Assembly (NCBI GenBank): GCA_037951105.1
Contig: JBAMJV010003765.1
Location: 161,501-225,500, forward strand
Source of the DNA: Echinarachnius parma
Taxonomy: Eukaryota > Echinodermata > Echinoidea > Clypeasteroida > Echinarachniidae
Direction of reading: 5' to 3'
DNA length: 64,000 nt
Made by a program: the position numbers and the translations under genes
Shown: piece by piece, positions 23,408-34,506 of the stretch
How the letters are laid out: each line of letters opens with the position of its first letter
Position numbering within the stretch: position 1 is the first letter of the stretch
The notes under the pieces: generated by a model
The model's input: only the letters and a program-made list of their open reading frames with translations
What the model was told of the DNA's origin: nothing
The model's database searches: none

Positions 23408-23792
23408 TTAACCCACTGCCTACGGGAACCTGGGGGGTCATGTATTAACTCTAGGGGATTGCAAAATCTAGTAGGGAACAGGTTAACCCACTGCCTACGG
23501 GGAACCTGGTGGGTCCTGTATTAACTCTATGTGGATTGCAACATCTAGTAGGGAACAGGTTAACCCATTGCCTTCAGGAACCTGGTGTGTCCTGTATTAA
23601 CACTATGGGTATTGCAACATCTAGTAGGGAACAGGTTAACCCATTGCCTACAGGAACCTGGTTGGTCCTGTATTACCTCTATGGGGATTGCAACATCTAG
23701 TAAGGAACAGGTTAACCCATTGCCTACGGGAAACCTAGGGGCCCCTGTAGTAACTCTAGGGAACCGGTAGTATCTAGTAGGGAACCTGTTAA
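23408..23792 (+). mobile_element. array of five family-A TTAA micro-elements
   Basis: Five head-to-tail units with TTAA at 23408, 23483, 23560, 23636, 23712 and 23789, giving lengths of 75-77 bp plus one shared TTAA per junction. Units read AACCCATTGCCTACGGGAAC ... ATCTAGTAGGGAACAGGT. The last unit is the most diverged. Protein frames across the array (for example 23509-23700) are repeat artefacts. Confidence 0.85.
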
Positions 23793-24255
23793 AGATCGTT
23801 TTATTGGCTTGCTTGCTGGAAATGTTCACATCAATCTTCATGTTATTAAACAGCAGTGAACAGTGTACCAGATCACATATAATTATTGTTTTCTTACTTT
23901 GTCGTTCTCATTAAAACCCTTAAATATTAATCATTTTGGCTTTGTTCATAATAATCATTTTTAATTGGCTAGCTAGCTGGTAATGATCACATTAATCTTC
24001 CATGTTTTTAAGCAGCAGTGAACAGTGTACCAGATCACATATAATTCTTGTTTTCCTAGTTCGTCGTTCTCATTAAAACCCTTCAATATTAAACATTTTG
24101 GCTTTGTTCATAATAATCATTTTTGTATTGGCTAGCTGGCTGGTAAAGATCACATACATAAGTCTGCAATGTTATTAAGCAGCAGTGAACAGTGCACCAG
24201 TTGACATACAGTCCTTGTTTGCTATAGTTTGTGTTGTCCTCATTAAAACCCTTAA

Positions 24256-24774
24256 ATATAGAGACACGGATTTTCCGCGATCGCGGAAAATCGCGGAAAA
24301 TCGCGGAATTGACCATTTGAAACGGAAAACGAAAAAAAAAAAAAGAAAAACATTTTTTTTTTTTTTTTTTTCTTTTCTTTTCTTTTTCGGAGCCCGTTCC
24401 GAAAAAAATGAAACCGGGACCCGATGGTGACGGTCGGGAACCAGTGTGACGGACTGAACCAACTCAGCCTTAATCATTAATGAATAAATGTTAAAGATAT
24501 TTACTCTCTGCCTCTGGCCTGTGGTAAGTCCTTCCTGATATCAGGCATGACACATTCCCCCCAAATTTTGATGATTTGTGGGTGAAAATCATGATTTTAC
24601 CCTACTCATTGAATTTTGTATGGAGTTCTATGTAAACGGAATTTGCAGTTTTTCACATGTACAAAGTCTATGGCAAAACGGAATTTCCGTTTTTCAGGCA
24701 GGTAAAAACGGAATTCCAGATTTTCTGAAACGGAAAAGGCCTTTTTTTGAAACGGAAAATCAGTGCCCCTATAA
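24256..24774. mobile_element. about 510-bp DNA transposon with 20-bp inverted ends
   Basis: Left end ATAGAGACACGGATTTTCCG, right end complement ATAGGGGCACTGATTTTCCG, flanked by an AAAT-type direct repeat in the tandem array. The interior has repeated 'cgcggaaaat' and 'aaacggaa' motifs and an A run facing a T run (24332-24372) that can fold into a hairpin. Frames across it are artefacts. Confidence 0.75.
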
Positions 24775-25258
24775 ATATTAATAATTTTTGCTTTGTTAAT
24801 AATAATAATTTTGTATTGGCTAGCTAGCTGGTAAAGATCACATAAGTCTGCAATGTTATTAAAACAGCAGTGAACAGCGCACCAGTTATTCTTGTTTGCA
24901 TATTTGGTTGTCCTCATTACATGCCTAAAATATTAATCATTTTTCGATGCTCAATTTGGGAAAAGGGGATTTATCATTTTATTGGCATACTAGGAGGAAA
25001 TTATCTCATAAATCTTCCCTTTTAATTGGCAGTGCAACATTTTTTACAAGCAGTGCTTGTTTGGTTATGTTGATGCTTTTGTGAATATTATTATCTCCAA
25101 ATTGTAAACTATTATATGTAAAGGAAAAGGGTACACCATTAAGTTGAAATAGCACGATAGCCTGGTGACGATCACATAAATCTTCATAAATTTAATGAAC
25201 ATTATTAACAGTGCCCTAGTTTACATACAATGCATGTTTGCTTGTGTTGATGATCTCC

Positions 25259-25651
25259 TTAAAGGGATCTAGTAACTTTGTTGACAAGTGCAAAGTGTGA
25301 AGAGTGATTAATAAAATATATATTGTTGTTATAAATCTAATATGTCCACAAAGTAATGTGTGAAAGTGTCACGTTAATTGGATGTTTTTTGGCCGAGAAA
25401 TGAGCAAAAATGCAAAGTTATATTCACTAACTCATTGCACTTATTTTTGTACACAGCTTAAATTATCCCGTAGACAGTCAAACATCTGAACACTTCAATC
25501 GAAAATATATTTTGAACGAAATGGAAATTTGAAAAACAGAAACCTGTCCCATTTTGTTATTGTTAATATGAATATGACAAGGTATGAGAGAACCACTAGA
25601 GTTCCAAGTAAGTTTTGAGGATTTGGACAATGTAATACTAAGTCCCTTTAA
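25259..25651 (+). mobile_element. family-D MITE, full length (393 bp)
   Basis: TTAAAGGGATCTAGTAAC at the left and a partly decayed complement ('acaatgtaatactaagtccc' then TTTAA) at the right, flanked by TTAA. Internal landmarks match the three other copies. It splits a unit of the 160-bp array. Confidence 0.8.
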
Positions 25652-26109
25652 TAATGCTTTGCAGCTTTATATTGTGCTCACTAAATTAATTTGTATGATA
25701 AGCCAGGGGTGCACTACTTTTTATTTGTCAGCCATAGATGGGAGTTTGTATGCCCATAAAGCCTGGCAACAGTCACATACATCTTCATAAATTTAATGAA
25801 CAGTGAGCAGCCCCAGTTTACATGCAGTGCATGTTTGCTTACGTCGATGCTCTCCTTAATGATGCTTTGCAGCTTTATATTGTGCTCGCTAAATGAATAG
25901 TTACGAGAAGCGGTGCACCACCTAGTTTTATTTATTGTCTAGGCTGTTAACTGCACATTTCACACATGGTGTTTCTTTGCCTATCAAGCTCTTGTTCTGT
26001 ATTATTTTGTTATCGTACCCACCAGATTATTTTTATGAGAAGTGATACACCAGTTAGTTTAAGGAGCTGGCTTGCCTAGATACATACACATGAATCATCT
26101 TCCTTACGA

Positions 26110-26196
26110 TTAACCCGTTTGGGACTGGTCCCGAAAATACCCGAGCTTGTGTCTATGGAGAATGCTGTTTAAGCAAAATCAATCAGTCCTGGGGGG
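26110..26196 (+). mobile_element. family-B micro-element, right end interrupted
   Basis: TTAACCCGTTTGGGACTG at the left, then 'ggtcccgaaaatacccgag' and 'tctatggagaatgctg'. The right end reaches 'aatcagtcct', where a hairpin MITE begins, so the terminal GGGTTAA is missing or displaced. Confidence 0.7.
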
Positions 26197-26335
26197 TGTT
26201 GTATAAAGAGTTGCGATTGCGATTAATCGCAAGTCAGAAAACATGCGCACTAAATTGAGCCGATCAGATTTGCACATTTGGGCGCATTTTCTGACTTGCG
26301 ATTAATCAATCGCAAGTCTTTATGCAGCACCCCCC
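26191..26335. mobile_element. 145-bp hairpin MITE with G6/C6 ends
   Basis: Left arm ggggggtgttgtataaagag followed by 'ttgcgattgcgattaatcgc'; the right arm is its near-complement ending 'tatgcagcacccccc'. Arms of about 55 bp enclose a short centre. It sits in the right end of a family-B element. Confidence 0.8.
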
Positions 26336-26399
26336 ATAATCTTGGGTTACACAAGAGTGCATAGGGCACATACAACACATGTCTTTGTCACCCAATAAA

Positions 26400-26530
26400 T
26401 GCATAAATATCCTATGATTATAAGCAATGACCGGGGGTAATAATATCATTGTAAAGCGCTTAGAGATGATTATCAATCATATTAGGCGCTATATAAATTG
26501 AGTAAATTATTATTATTATTATTATTACAT
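26400..26530 (+). mobile_element. SINE 3' fragment
   Basis: 'aatgaccgggggtaataata', 'taaagcgcttagagatg', 'ggcgctatataaattgag' and a (TTA)n tail are the 3' signature of tRNA-type invertebrate SINEs. The tail resembles the one at 51240-51303. No tRNA head is visible here. Confidence 0.6.
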
Positions 26531-26569
26531 GATATTTGCTCTGGTAACATATTCTCAGGTGTTTTTTTT

Positions 26570-27030
26570 TCTTCCAGACCCATGTTATCTTTAGAAGATA
26601 TGAAAACATACCTTATAAGGAAAAGTTATTGTTGTTCTTGTTGTTGCCATTAAATAAAACCATATTTTTGTTCTTGTTGTTGCTGTTGCATACAACATAA
26701 GGAAATGCTATTGTTATTCTTTTTCTTGTCATTACATACAACATTATAAGGAATTGTTATTGTTGTTTTTGCCGTAACAAACAACATCATAAGTAAATTA
26801 TATGGTTGTTCTTGTTGTTGCCATTAAATACAACATTATAATGAATTGTTATTGTTTTTGCCATTACAAACAACATTATAAGGAAATGCTATTGTTATTC
26901 TTGTTGTTGTCATTACATACATGTACAACATTATAAGGAATTGTTATTGTTATTGCCATTACAAACAACATTACAAGGAAATATTATGGTTGTTCTTGTT
27001 GTTGCCATTAAATACAACCATATTAATTAA
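26570..27030 (+). repeat. GTT/CATTA-rich minisatellite
   Basis: Seven or so degenerate units of about 55-60 bp built from 'gttgttcttgttgttgccat' and 'acaacattataaggaa'. No gene. Confidence 0.8.
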
Positions 27031-27774
27031 TAATCAGTCTGGTATCAAAAAAGATGGAAACGATCAATTATTCTGTGATTTTCATGTACTAGTATCCAGT
27101 CAGAATCATAGTATTCAAGAGAAACCCATGAATATACCATGATGTCTACGCAAAAAAACGTACATCATTCATTCATTCATTCATTCATGTCCCCCATAGT
27201 TCATTCAACTCCTCGCGCGAATGTGCCTTGCACTTTTGCGGCTCATCCATACCATACCCCCTTCCCCCCTCCCCTTCTCCCTTTCCCCAGCACATTATTT
27301 CTGCATCTCTTCTCCCCCTGATGAACAATAATCATGTTTGATTTGATGTGGATGTGGTTGCGGTTGGGAGTTTGGACAATTTTGTCTTCGGCAGCGTGTA
27401 CAATTTTTTATCTGGGGATATTCCTTTGTCTCTTTCCGCGCTCGCAGTGATCCTCTGAAAAAAGGGCTCAACGTGATGATAATTTTTCGTCAGTTAAATT
27501 GCTTTTGGTGGGGAAATAGTAAGATGATTATGCCAGTGATATACTTGAGATCTACTACCTTTAGTCATGATGATTTCAGGATTTATCGATATTCATTTGC
27601 CACGCCATATTCTTATTTTGTTAGTTTTGCTGTTTTATTGCATCTTCAGGGATATTATTCAATGATGAACTTTAAATCCCGCAGTTCAAGTTCATTTGTA
27701 GGACCTTTCTCCCCTTCTCTTTTCCCATTTAATTTGTTTGTGGATTGCAGTTGTTCTTGTGGTTTAGGTATGTT
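27031..27774. other. non-coding; (CATT)n and C/T-rich patch
   Basis: (CATT)n at 27165-27190 and a C/T-rich stretch at 27245-27310. A 140-codon frame at 27473-27895 runs into the GT microsatellite and has no recognisable domain. Confidence 0.4.
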
Positions 27775-28440
27775 TGTAAGTGTGTTTATTTGTGTGTGTT
27801 GTGTTGTGTGCTTGCGTGTATGTGCGTGCATGAGTGTGTTTGTGTATGTGTGTGCGTTTGTAAGGACCGTCAATCGCGGATACACACAAGTTTAAACACC
27901 GGCAAAACGGGGATATTCCGGAAACCGGGCATATCCCCGGTTTCCGAACAGGGGGGTATAGTGCTTCATGGATCGTCTTAAGGGCTGTACTGTATGGTAT
28001 TCTGATTTTTTAAGGATATCCCTTATATGCCCGTTTTGCACGTTTTTTTATATAGTGGGTGTATAAGTGTGTGTGTGTGTATGCAAGTGAATGTGTGTGT
28101 ATTTTTAAACCCGCAAATGGGGCATATTGCCATGTTTACACACCAGCAAACCGGGGACAAGCCAAACATCATTAAACAAACGGGCATATCCCCATTTGAA
28201 GGTGTTTATAACATTGTGTGTACCATATCCCTGATTGAAGGCTCTTACAAGAATGTGTGCGTGTGTGTATGTATGTGTGAGCATATTTTTGTGTGAGTGC
28301 ATATAATGTATATATGAGTGTGTGTCTTGGGTATATTTGTGAGCATGTAATTTGTTTAAATTTGTTACAGTTATGTGTGCATGTATGTATGTTTGTTTTG
28401 TTTTATTTGTTTGTGTGATGTGTATATATGTACAGTTTCC
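27775..28440 (+). repeat. GT-rich microsatellites with interleaved 'catatccccggtt' blocks
   Basis: Three GT runs (27775-27865, 28060-28105, 28250-28345) alternate with blocks carrying 'ggggatattccgg', 'ggcatatccc' and 'caccggcaaaacggg', which occur in both orientations. All open frames follow the repeats. Confidence 0.7.
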
Positions 28441-30430
28441 CCCCCCCCCCCCCCACTATTATGACTGTGATTTTGGATTTGCCCATCCATTTACTCACAC
28501 ACATCAACAAAAAATCCTATACTCCGACCCTTCTCACCCCTCCGCTCTTTCTCTCTCTCTCCCCCTCTCTCTACCCCCCCATTTTATGAATTTCTGCTCC
28601 TCAAAATTGGATTTGGCAATAATTCCGATTGGCAGAAGATTAAATTTGGCAATGTCAGGAAACTTGGAAATTTTCTAGAACTGACCACACCAGGCCACTG
28701 AAGGGATTGGGGGATATTAAGTCATTTGAGAAACCTCCAAGGTGCACTTTTCTTCCCAATTTGTCTAATGGACATCAATTTGGGTCCGATTCCGAGTCGT
28801 TTCTTCAATTTGGCTGACCCCTGTGTCAAAATCTATCTACAGTTGATGTTAACCTATTGACTCAAAATGGCTTAAATTTCCACTATTAGTTAACAGATAC
28901 AGTGTATAGCTATTTATTTCCTTTTTTTGTCCCTTTCCAATTTCTATGTCTCTTATCTCTTTTTTTTATTTTACTACCCAAGGGCATTTTGTTTGTACAT
29001 TGTTTTTAAAAACAAAATGATTGTTGTATAAATAATAGATTCTTTATTTTATTCTAACTATCTGAAAATTTGAAAATCTCCATCAAACTTCATTGAAAAA
29101 ATAAACTAGTAATTTGAGACTTAATTTACATCAATAAATACTTGCGTCTACTTTGTTTTTGTTAGGCTCTATACCAAAGTGCTGTTAGATAAAAGGGACA
29201 AAACATTCCCCTTTTATAATCCCTTAGAAATGATGCAATCTGGAAAATGATGAAAAGAAAGAAGAGAAGAAAAAAGCAACAACACAATTGCAAAGGTTTA
29301 GGATGTTTTCTTGTAACTTTCACTTTACAATGTACAGTATGCATGTATGGATTACACCAGACACATTTCTTGCATATTTGTGAGGTAAATTTCATGTTTT
29401 GGTGCCTGTATGTAGTAGTGATATCTTACACCAAAGGCATGCACTGTAAACTAAACTACACTAAATTACATGCACATGTATATGTGTCAAGTGGTCTACA
29501 TGTTTTAACATGCCTTAACCAATAACATGCCAAATGTATATTGGCTATGTATACATTGAATGTGTTGTAGTATGTCTAATATTTACGAAATTTGGCATTG
29601 AAGGGAATACAGTACATTTATGTATTACTGGAGTGAAAAACTTTTTTTTCTCGCTTGACTGAGTGAAATCTACCCTTGGAGCGTTGCGAAACTGTCAATC
29701 AATTTGTACCAATTATCAGCGAGAAGTTTCCATCATATGGACGCTTGCAAGACAAAATCTGATTTGGGAAAATATCCCTCGAGGGTTTCACATGGTGTTG
29801 ACTAATTCTTTTATGCTTTCCTCACAAATTATGGATCTGACAATTTTGGAATTCCTTTACATAGAGACACCACAGAGAAAAGAAACCATTTTATAAGATA
29901 AAGAAATAACTGTCAGTTTATGCGATGGAATGTACATTCTATGTTGTTACAAACGTCAGCTGGTATACAGTATGTGATAAATTTTGTTTTTAATTTTGAA
30001 AAAGGGAGGAAAAGGCTTTTGAACGATGCAACAGAAAAAATTTGTCCTTTTTGGCTAGAATTCTCACGAGCTGGTAAAATTTAAATCTAATTGAAATTTA
30101 AAATTAAAAGTGGGTTATTTCAAGCCTTTATGGTTAGGTTTGAATAAAAAGAGTTGCAGTTAGCATGAAATAGTAAAATCATACCATGTTGACAATTGAT
30201 TGAACATCAGTGTGGCTCATATTATAATACCAAACTTTTATTATTGTTTATGGATAAAATGTTGTCCAACACAAACTGAAATTACTGACTTCAAGTTATA
30301 GGTGAATTGAATGAATTTGAATAAATTTTTCTTTGTATCTGTGCCTTTATTTATGTATTACTTGTATTATAAATTACAGTTCTTTACATTTAACTTTCAA
30401 TGACAAGCAGTAAAAACTATATACAGTATA
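28441..30430. other. non-coding, no repeat array recognised
   Basis: A C run at 28439-28454, CT-rich tract at 28550-28580, then 1.8 kb of AT-rich, apparently single-copy DNA. Frames at 29162-29525 and 29663-29896 have neither domains nor convincing splice borders. This is one of the few long stretches without obvious tandem structure. Confidence 0.45.
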
Positions 30431-30485
30431 TTTAACTCTGTTTTTCTTCCGTTTCTTCTCTCTTTTCATTTTACAGGTAAGATGT
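30431..30485 (+). promoter_or_regulatory. candidate recursive-splicing (ratchet) site
   Basis: A pyrimidine tract (30438-30470) leads to TTTTACAG directly followed by GTAAGA, with the junction at 30476/30477. A branch-point-like TTTAAC lies about 43 nt upstream (30431-30436). An acceptor abutting a donor with no exon between them is the hallmark of zero-length exons used in stepwise removal of long introns. The orientation matches the exon at 63647-63710. Chance occurrence cannot be excluded without RNA data. Confidence 0.45.
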
Positions 30486-31200
30486 AATTCATTTCATTAA
30501 AGATCTCAAAGTTCTGGTTTAAAGGAATCTGGTAAGTTTTGACAAAATTCATAATACATATTTTGCTTTGCAAGGACCCAAGTGTCTTTATTGTTGTGTA
30601 AACCGTATTCTGATTTTTCTGGAAAAACAGCTTGTAGCAGACAAGGGCAATCCATCACAAGAATGGAGAATCAATATATAGATTCATAGATAGATAAATA
30701 GATAGATAAATATATAACTGAATAAATGAATAAAATAAATAAACATCAGTTTCAGAAATACAACTGCATATAAAAGCTCAATCGAAAAGTGAGAAAATTG
30801 GAACACAAGTAAAATGATACTCCCCTTCTCCAGCCTCACTCTACTACAAATTTCTCCATGAATCCGTAAATTTATCCACAATTTTCTTTCGAAAGAGAGA
30901 GTATAGCTCGGCATGTTAAGGTATGTTTGTGGTGGATGGATTTACCTTGATTTGCGAGTGATAAAGCCGGCTGAGAAGTTGAAAGAGATATAGATTGAAT
31001 AATGCTGGAGATGTAATCGAGCAAGAGAAAAGATATAATCACAGATAGAGAGAGGGGGATGGGGGTGGAAGAGGGTATTACAGTTAGAGTTCTCTAAGGA
31101 TAGTCAAAGATAGAAAAGGAGAAAAAAACTACGAAAAATTTGATTGAATTGTTATGCTATGCATGCTACAGGAGAGATTCCACATGAACATAATGAGGGA
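30486..31200. other. non-coding; short GATA/AATA runs
   Basis: GATA/AAAT simple repeats at 30685-30745. Otherwise AG-rich on the + strand towards 31100. No gene. Confidence 0.45.
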
Positions 31201-31450
31201 AGATGTGAGAACAAAACTGTAGACAGGATGAAAGATAATGTGAGAAAAACGAAAGGAATGTAGCAAATTCAAGTGATTGAATCTTACTGCCATACACACC
31301 AGAAAAGAAAACAAGATAAACTAAACAGATAATAAAAAAGGTGAGCCTCTAAATAAAAGAAAGAATAAGTGAAAATGTGAGGAAAAAACTGAGAAATTGA
31401 TCAAATAAAAGTGATCGCATCTTGCTTCCAAACACACCGGAATAAACTAT
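31200..31450 (+). repeat. degenerate two-copy repeat, about 165 bp apart
   Basis: 'gtgattgaatcttactgcca' with 'acacaccaga' near 31272 and 'gtgatcgcatcttgcttcca' with 'acacaccgga' near 31410, each preceded by a 'tgagaaaa' segment. Confidence 0.5.
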
Positions 31451-31504
31451 GATGATGGAGAGAGAGAGAGAGAGAGAGACAGACAGAGACAGAGAAGGCA
31501 TGGG

Positions 31505-32195
31505 AGTTTCCAATTGAAAATAAATAATGTGTTTTTCTATAAAGGGAAGAAGAAAGAGTGACTGATGAAACTGGGATGAGCTTCTTACACCGAGCTAGCG
31601 GGATCAATATCAGGGCATCCATCACGACATTGGACGAGAGGTTTCACGAACATAAAGCAACAACAACAAAATGCCTGCACACCCGGCCCAGATTTGTGAC
31701 AAAAGGGAAAAGAGAGGGAATAGGAAAAGCGGCAAAAATTCTCAAATTTAGGAAAAATTATTTCATGGAAAATATGAAAGATTTATACAAATTATATTCG
31801 ATGATAATATTTTAATTCAATTTTGCCAAGACTTGTCTTAACACCCTTTTGACTCTCACCTGACAATCTATTTATAAAGTATCCACCAGAGATCAAACAT
31901 GAAGAGCTGAAATGAAAGTGTGAGAGTGTGAGAGTGAGAGAGATAGAAAAGGGGTGAAATGAGGGGAGTTTCCAATTGAAAATAAATAATGTGTTTTTCT
32001 ATAAAGGGAAGAAGGAAGACTGACTGATGAGCTTGACTGGGATGAGCTTTTTACACCGAGCTAGCGGGATCAATATCAATGCATCCATCACGACGACGTT
32101 AGGACTAGAGGGAGTTCGTGAACATAGTAAAGTGAAAAAGGGAATCTAACCGTCTGCCCAGCCGGCCCAGATTTTCGACCAAACGGAAAAGAAGG
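31505..32195 (+). repeat. two-copy duplication with a strongly conserved core
   Basis: 31505-31720 and 31968-32195 share 'tttccaattgaaaataaata', 'atgtgtttttctataaaggg', 'acaccgagctagcgggatca' and 'gcatccatcacgac', ending in 'cggcccagatttt'. The sequence between the copies is dissimilar. The core is much better kept than is usual for arrays in this window. The 85-codon frame at 31558-31815 is not preserved between copies. Confidence 0.75.
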
Positions 32196-32419
32196 AATGG
32201 TTGTTGAAAGAGAGGAAACATCATAGAAAACAAAGTAAAAAGTGATGTAAAGAGAAAGTATGAGAGAATAATGAAACTATTATTTGATCAGAGTTAAAAA
32301 TATGAAAACAAAACTTGAAGAAAGAAAAAAGAATGTAATAGATGACATGATGAAGTAGAAAGGGAAAAATGGGGAAAAAGGTGGCTCGCCTTTACTCTTA
32401 GAGATGTAAGAAAATTAAA

Positions 32420-32735
32420 ACAGGAACAAAATTATGTAACAGGCTTGATTATGGTGATCATCGCAGGGATGCGTCATTATTTTGTAACATGCCTGCAACA
32501 TTCCTAAAATCAAGAATGAAACAAAAAATTGATTAGCGAAAAGTGAGAAAAAGAGATTGTCAGAGACATGATGTAAAAGATAAAGAAAATTAGTGAACAA
32601 AAAAGATTGCCTCGCATTTTTTTATAAGATAAATTAGAAGAAACAAAATTATGAGAAAGAAGAGCTTGCCTGATTTTTGTTTGGTGATCATTGCATGAAT
32701 GTGACATGATTTTGTTACAAGGCTGCAACATTCTT
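32420..32735 (+). repeat. two-copy repeat, about 215 bp apart
   Basis: 'gaacaaaattatg', 'ggcttgatt...ggtgatcat', 'gatgcgtcattattttgtaa' and 'ctgcaacattc' at 32422-32502 recur, diverged, at 32640-32735. Confidence 0.6.
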
Positions 32736-32859
32736 CCTTATTATGTGTTTACAATTTCCTTGAAGAAGAAGAAGAAGGAAAAAACAGCTTTTGTAAAATT
32801 AGTATACAAGACCCTTGGAGCGCGCTGTGTGTGGCGCCAATAATTGGATTTGCCCTCAA

Positions 32860-33180
32860 TTCATGACACTTTGAAGGCTTTTACCCTGGTTTTGTCAAGT
32901 ACTTGCCATTGAACCATTGGATACATTTCATTAATGTTCAAAATTATCAAATTTTACTTACAAACAAAAATGTTTCAACACAGTTTTTCATGAGTTTGCG
33001 ACCAGTTCCTAATGGGTTAAATTGTCAAATCATGAGGTTTTTGAAGGATTTTACCCTGATTTTGTCAAGTATCTTGCCATTGAACCATTTTAGGAATTTG
33101 AATTTGTTCAAAAGCCCTTAAAGTATAATTACAAGCCTATGTTTCTAGCAGATGTTATTTAGTATTTGGCCTTTTCCTTA
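32860..33180 (+). repeat. two-copy repeat, about 165 bp apart
   Basis: 'gaaggcttttaccctggttt' and 'tgtcaagtacttgccattga' at 32872-32920 recur at 33040-33090, with 'taatgggttaaattgtc' and 'ttatggtttaagttgtc' at equivalent places. Confidence 0.65.
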
Positions 33181-33205
33181 TGGTTTAAGTTGTCGACAAA
33201 GACAT

Positions 33206-33446
33206 AGGGTGGAATTCACAAAGGAGGTTTGTAGGAGGTTTGTACAAACCATGGTTTGACAATGGTTTACATCTATGGAATGCCATTTGTAAACTGATGT
33301 AGAAAGAATGTTAACTACTTGTTAACTCCTTGTTAACAATGTTGATTTACAATTTACTTGTATATGAGCAGCATTCCATATGTATACCATGGTCAAACCA
33401 TGGTTTGTACAAACCTCCTACAAACCTCCTTTGTGAATTCCACCCT
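33206..33446. mobile_element. 241-bp hairpin MITE
   Basis: Left arm agggtggaattcacaaagga, then 'ggtttgtaggaggtttgtac' and 'aaaccatggtttgac'; the right arm mirrors it and ends 'tgaattccaccct'. The arms pair over about 100 bp. AT-rich centre with 'gttaact' repeats. No coding. Confidence 0.85.
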
Positions 33447-34098
33447 AAGATTCTTTTGCTTTGTAGCTATATGCTGAGAGTTGTAGGGCCACCCCAAGCC
33501 TGTGATGAGAAATGAGCGTGATTCACACTACCCAATATAACATGATTTATATTCGACCAGAAATATAAGGTGAGGAAAGTATTGGGCCTAGGCAAGGTTA
33601 ATGATAAACATGGGGGCAAAAAGATGTGGTAAACAGGAGGTAATGATGTTTAATGAGTGGGGGAGGGAGTACTCTGTGCCAAAACATAAGTAATCTTATA
33701 AATGTATAAATTGAATTAATTTTCTCTTATCCTGTTCCCTACTAGATTTTGCAGTATCCATATTTTTAATAAAGGACCCATTGGGTTTCCATAGGATATA
33801 TGTTACAGAGAGGGGAGCAATATGTTCTATGGGGGATAAGATAGTACCCCCCCCCCCCCCCCCCTCCACATCACTAGTTCTGGAGGGGGCGTATGATTGT
33901 GTCTCCTTTCTCAGCAATGCAATATATTTCTGAATTAAACCCCCTCATAATAAGATTAATATCTCGTACTCCACTGCACGATCCTCTCACGTCCCTTCCA
34001 CTTTAACCCTTTTACATGTAGAAACCTGCCGTACCATGTATTGACTCTATATGGCAATTTCAAAATTTGTGAGGAGAATTGTTAATATGCTTTGAATA
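33447..34098. other. non-coding with two decayed family-A pieces
   Basis: A minus-oriented family-A remnant at 33728-33800 ('cctgttccctactagatttt') and a diverged + copy at 34004-34084. C run at 33847-33864. No gene. Confidence 0.5.
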
Positions 34099-34506
34099 TT
34101 TAACCCATTCAGGCCTAGGGGGAGTTTCACCAAGATCCTAAGTTGAACTTAACCCTAAGTTGGACAAAGAAAATATGGAAAGCCGTTGGTTTCTTTGGAA
34201 TAATTTTGTAAAATTTCTTTTAAAAGGCATAAAATGTTGATCAAAATCATTGATATTTTCTATTATCAAGGGGAGTTCATGTTTTTTGATGTACAAGTTA
34301 TGAAAAGTCCAAAATACTTGCATTCTTGCTACTGAATATATTTGATTCCAAGGCTATACAAATGGCTTTCCATACTTTCTAAGTCCAACTTTAGAGTTAA
34401 GTTTAATTTAGGATCTTTGTGAAACACCCCCCAGGTCCCTGAAATAATCTGACTAGGGTCTATGGAGAAGGCATGTTATACAGAGATCCAATAGTTTTAA
34501 ATTTAG
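34099..34506 (+). mobile_element. family-B micro-element split by a MITE
   Basis: The left part TTAACCCATTCAGGCCT (34099-34115) continues at 34433 with 'aggtccctgaaata', 'gggtctatggagaaggcatg' and the B-type tail. The insertion is the family-F element at 34118-34432. Confidence 0.75.
34118..34432. mobile_element. family-F MITE, full length (315 bp)
   Basis: Left end gggggagtttcaccaagatc with 'ctaagttgaacttaa', right end complement ending 'ctttgtgaaacacccccc'. Inverted repeats of about 40 bp. Related copies: 44235-44412 (right part) and 58812-59123. Confidence 0.8.

Larger units (their letters stand above)
23280..26100 (+). repeat. large degenerate tandem array, unit about 160 bp, broken by three insertions
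   Basis: Each unit has 'gctggtaaagatcacataaa' and 'tcttcaatgttattaa', 'cagcagtgaacagtg', 'ctcattaaaacccttaaata' and 'ttaatcattttggctttgtt'. Starts lie near 23282, 23816, 23977, 24139, 24827, 24990, 25160, 25762 and 26080. The gaps are filled by a family-A array (23408-23792), a DNA transposon (24256-24774) and a family-D MITE (25259-25651). The array is therefore older than these insertions. Confidence 0.8.
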
